DNA of 64,000 nt from the NCBI GenBank assembly GCA_003278545.1, contig QCEF01000001.1, positions 124,001 to 188,000 of the forward strand, given 5' to 3'. Position numbers and translations under genes: made by a program. The notes under the pieces are model-generated. The model did not search any database and had not been told where the DNA came from. It worked only from the letters and a program-made list of their open reading frames with translations. Shown here piece after piece: positions 62,412-64,000 of the stretch (position 1 is the first letter of the stretch; each line of letters opens with the position of its first letter). The stretch comes from Prochlorococcus sp. AG-355-N16 (GTDB taxonomy: Bacteria; Cyanobacteriota; Cyanobacteriia; PCC-6307; Cyanobiaceae).

Positions 62412-63362
62412 TTAATTTTTTTTATTCTTTATATTTGCTTGTATATTTCTTTTCCACATCCAAGGTTTAATTCTTTTTAAAGTGGTTCCTTTAAGATTTT
62501 CTTGCCACCTTTTATCGTCCCAATTGATGGATTCATTATTAAGATTTTTAATCCATTCTTTGGGAGTAGTTTCATAATTATTGTTGTATGGCACTGATTT
62601 ATTCCATGGACAAACATCTTGACAAATATCACATCCTGCAACCCATCCATCTAATTTTTTTTCTATTTTCTTTGGAATAGTTTTATTTCTGCTCTCTATT
62701 GTGTGATAAGCAATGCATAGATCTGATTGAATTACAAAGGGTTCTACGATTGCCTTTGTGGGACAATGTTCAATACAAATATCACATTTTCCACAAAGTG
62801 ATTGATGAGGTTTATCTGGTATTAAATCTTTTGTGAGAATCATAAAACCCAAAGTAAACCAAGAACCATTTTTTTTGTTGATTAAATTACTATTTTTACC
62901 TATCCAACCAATCCCTGCCTCCTCAGCCCATGCTTTTTCAAGAAGCGGAGAGGTATCAACACATATTTTCCATTTGCAATCAGGGATTTGAAGGTTGATC
63001 CATTTACCAATATTCTTTAGTTTTTTGTGAATCACTTTATGATAATCCTCCCCTTGGCTAAATTTAGCCACCTTGAGGAAATTATTGTTGTTGTTTTGTG
63101 AATTAATGTAAGTAAACCCAACGCTTAAAACACTTTTGGCATCTTCAAAAAGTGAACCTATATCTTTTCTTTTTTCTGCTTCCATCCATTTCATTTCAGC
63201 ATGATAGTTATTTGATAACCATCTTTCTAATGCATTAGTTCTTAATTTTACGCGTGAACTACCTGGTATTGAAGCTATTCCGGCAATTGCAAAACCTTCA
63301 AAAATAGCTCTTTCTTTTAATTTTTTACTAATTTCTTTTTTTTCTTGAAGTGTATCAATCAT
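62412..63362 (-). CDS. queG: Epoxyqueuosine reductase
   Basis: QueG (316 aa) reduces epoxyqueuosine to queuosine in tRNA, using cobalamin and two 4Fe-4S clusters. The cluster motifs are CGKCDICIEHCP and GCDICQDVCPWN. DTSPLLEKAWAEEAGIGWIGKN is a family block. It lacks the C-terminal HEAT repeats of some homologues. QueE and QueC are also in this window but far away. Confidence 0.94.
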   Translation of the reverse strand: MIDTLQEKKEISKKLKERAIFEGFAIAGIASIPGSSRVKLRTNALERWLSNNYHAEMKWMEAEKRKDIGSLFEDAKSVLSVGFTYINSQNNNNNFLKVAKFSQGEDYHKVIHKKLKNIGKWINLQIPDCKWKICVDTSPLLEKAWAEEAGIGWIGKNSNLINKKNGSWFTLGFMILTKDLIPDKPHQSLCGKCDICIEHCPTKAIVEPFVIQSDLCIAYHTIESRNKTIPKKIEKKLDGWVAGCDICQDVCPWNKSVPYNNNYETTPKEWIKNLNNESINWDDKRWQENLKGTTLKRIKPWMWKRNIQANIKNKKN

Positions 63363-63505
63363 TTCTTTTTTTTATGGCATTTCTTTTAAAAGTCATTTTT
63401 GAAAAATAAACTTATAACTAAAATAGATATATTTAAGAAAAATATATCCTAACTTAGTAAAAACAGTTAAATTATTAGTAAAGTTAATATAGTTAAAACG
63501 TTATT

Positions 63506-64000
63506 TTGGTTGAACTTAATCAAAATCAAGATTCGAATTTAGGATCTAGGCTTCAACAAGATCTCAAAAATGATCTTATTGCAGGGTTGTTAGTTGTAAT
63601 ACCCTTAGCAACAACAATCTGGCTTTCATCATTAGTTAGTAAATTTGTTTTAACGTTAGTTACTTCAGTCCCAAAGCAACTAAATCCTTTTATTAATTTA
63701 AATCCTTTATTACAAGATTTAATTAATCTCACTTTAGGTTTAACTGTTCCTTTATTAGCTATTTTGCTTATAGGGTTAATGGCGAGAAATTTTGTAGGAA
63801 GATGGTTATTAGAATTTGGAGAGGGTACTTTATCAAAAATTCCTGTAGCCGGAGCGGTTTATAAAACCCTCAAACAATTGCTTGAAACTTTTTTAAGTAA
63901 TAAATCTAATAGATTTAGACGAGTTGTGTTAGTTGAATATCCCCGTGAGGGACTATACAGTGTAGGCTTCGTAACTGGAGATGTAGGACCTTCTCTTCAG
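63506..64000 (+). CDS. DUF502 family membrane protein, 3' partial
   Basis: A frame opens at TTG 63506 and runs to the window edge (165 codons so far). It has two hydrophobic segments (DLIAGLLVVIPLATTIWLSS and NLTLGLTVPLLAILLIGLMA) and the DUF502 signature SKIPVAGAVYKTLKQLLET, then RVVLVEYPREGLYSVGFVTG. The nearest upstream in-frame stop is at 63494, and no ATG lies between, so TTG is the best start. The gene is divergent from queG. Confidence 0.85.
   Translation, partial: MVELNQNQDSNLGSRLQQDLKNDLIAGLLVVIPLATTIWLSSLVSKFVLTLVTSVPKQLNPFINLNPLLQDLINLTLGLTVPLLAILLIGLMARNFVGRWLLEFGEGTLSKIPVAGAVYKTLKQLLETFLSNKSNRFRRVVLVEYPREGLYSVGFVTGDVGPSLQ

Overview
The window looks like a piece of chromosome from a high-light-adapted marine Prochlorococcus. 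The DNA is very AT-rich, genes are packed almost end to end, and many proteins are cyanobacteria-specific (chorismate lyase of the DUF98 type, DUF3134, DUF1400, DUF502, a sucrose-phosphate synthase without a phosphatase domain). The order dnaN, PRC-barrel gene, purL, purF, gyrA/parC-like gene, TPR gene, queG is what I remember from the start of Prochlorococcus genomes. The strain cannot be fixed from the sequence alone. I see no prophage, insertion sequence, integron or CRISPR array. The only stretch over 300 bases without a gene is 52976-53311, the probable replication origin.

Layout. 1-8.4 kb: a 5'-truncated fatty-acid desaturase, rplI, dnaB, mnmG, chorismate lyase, an acidic unknown protein, a SprT-like metalloprotease, a membrane-anchored unknown and a T4-like ATP-dependent DNA ligase. 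8.5-12.6 kb: a 50-residue small protein, a DedA/VTT membrane protein, valS, an A-type Fe-S carrier and tRNA-Val(UAC). 12.7-24.3 kb: mazG-speE-speB-gcvT-aspS-pyrG-queE-queC-pabB-pabC, read by cobA at its end from the other strand. 24.3-36.6 kb: an MFS transporter coupled to ppk, a group 2 sigma factor, a phytol/dolichol kinase-like protein, DAHP synthase, acnB, a ClC channel, purU and an FAD oxidoreductase. 36.6-44.5 kb: dnaK, aroE, rpsF with a structured leader, argG, DUF3134-mraY, a small protein and sps. 44.7-53.0 kb: uvrA, recN, a UbiB/ABC1 kinase, DUF1400 and thrC. 53.0-64.0 kb: origin region, dnaN, PRC-barrel gene, purL, purF, parC/gyrA-like, TPR, queG and the start of a DUF502 gene.

Functionally this is almost all housekeeping. 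Chorismate-related steps recur (DAHP synthase, AroE, chorismate lyase, PabB/PabC). The queuosine pathway is represented by QueE, QueC and QueG. Genome maintenance is represented by DnaB, DnaN, UvrA, RecN, SprT, the ligase and a type IIA topoisomerase A subunit. Convergent neighbours often overlap by 4-67 bases, and several genes start with TTG or GTG with no clear Shine-Dalgarno site.

No clear new multi-gene system stands out. The least ordinary items are the origin with its TTTGTTGAA repeats, a two-stem RNA fold just ahead of rpsF, a perfect palindrome at the predicted uvrA transcription start, a T4-family ligase, and several small genes or starts that are easy to miss.
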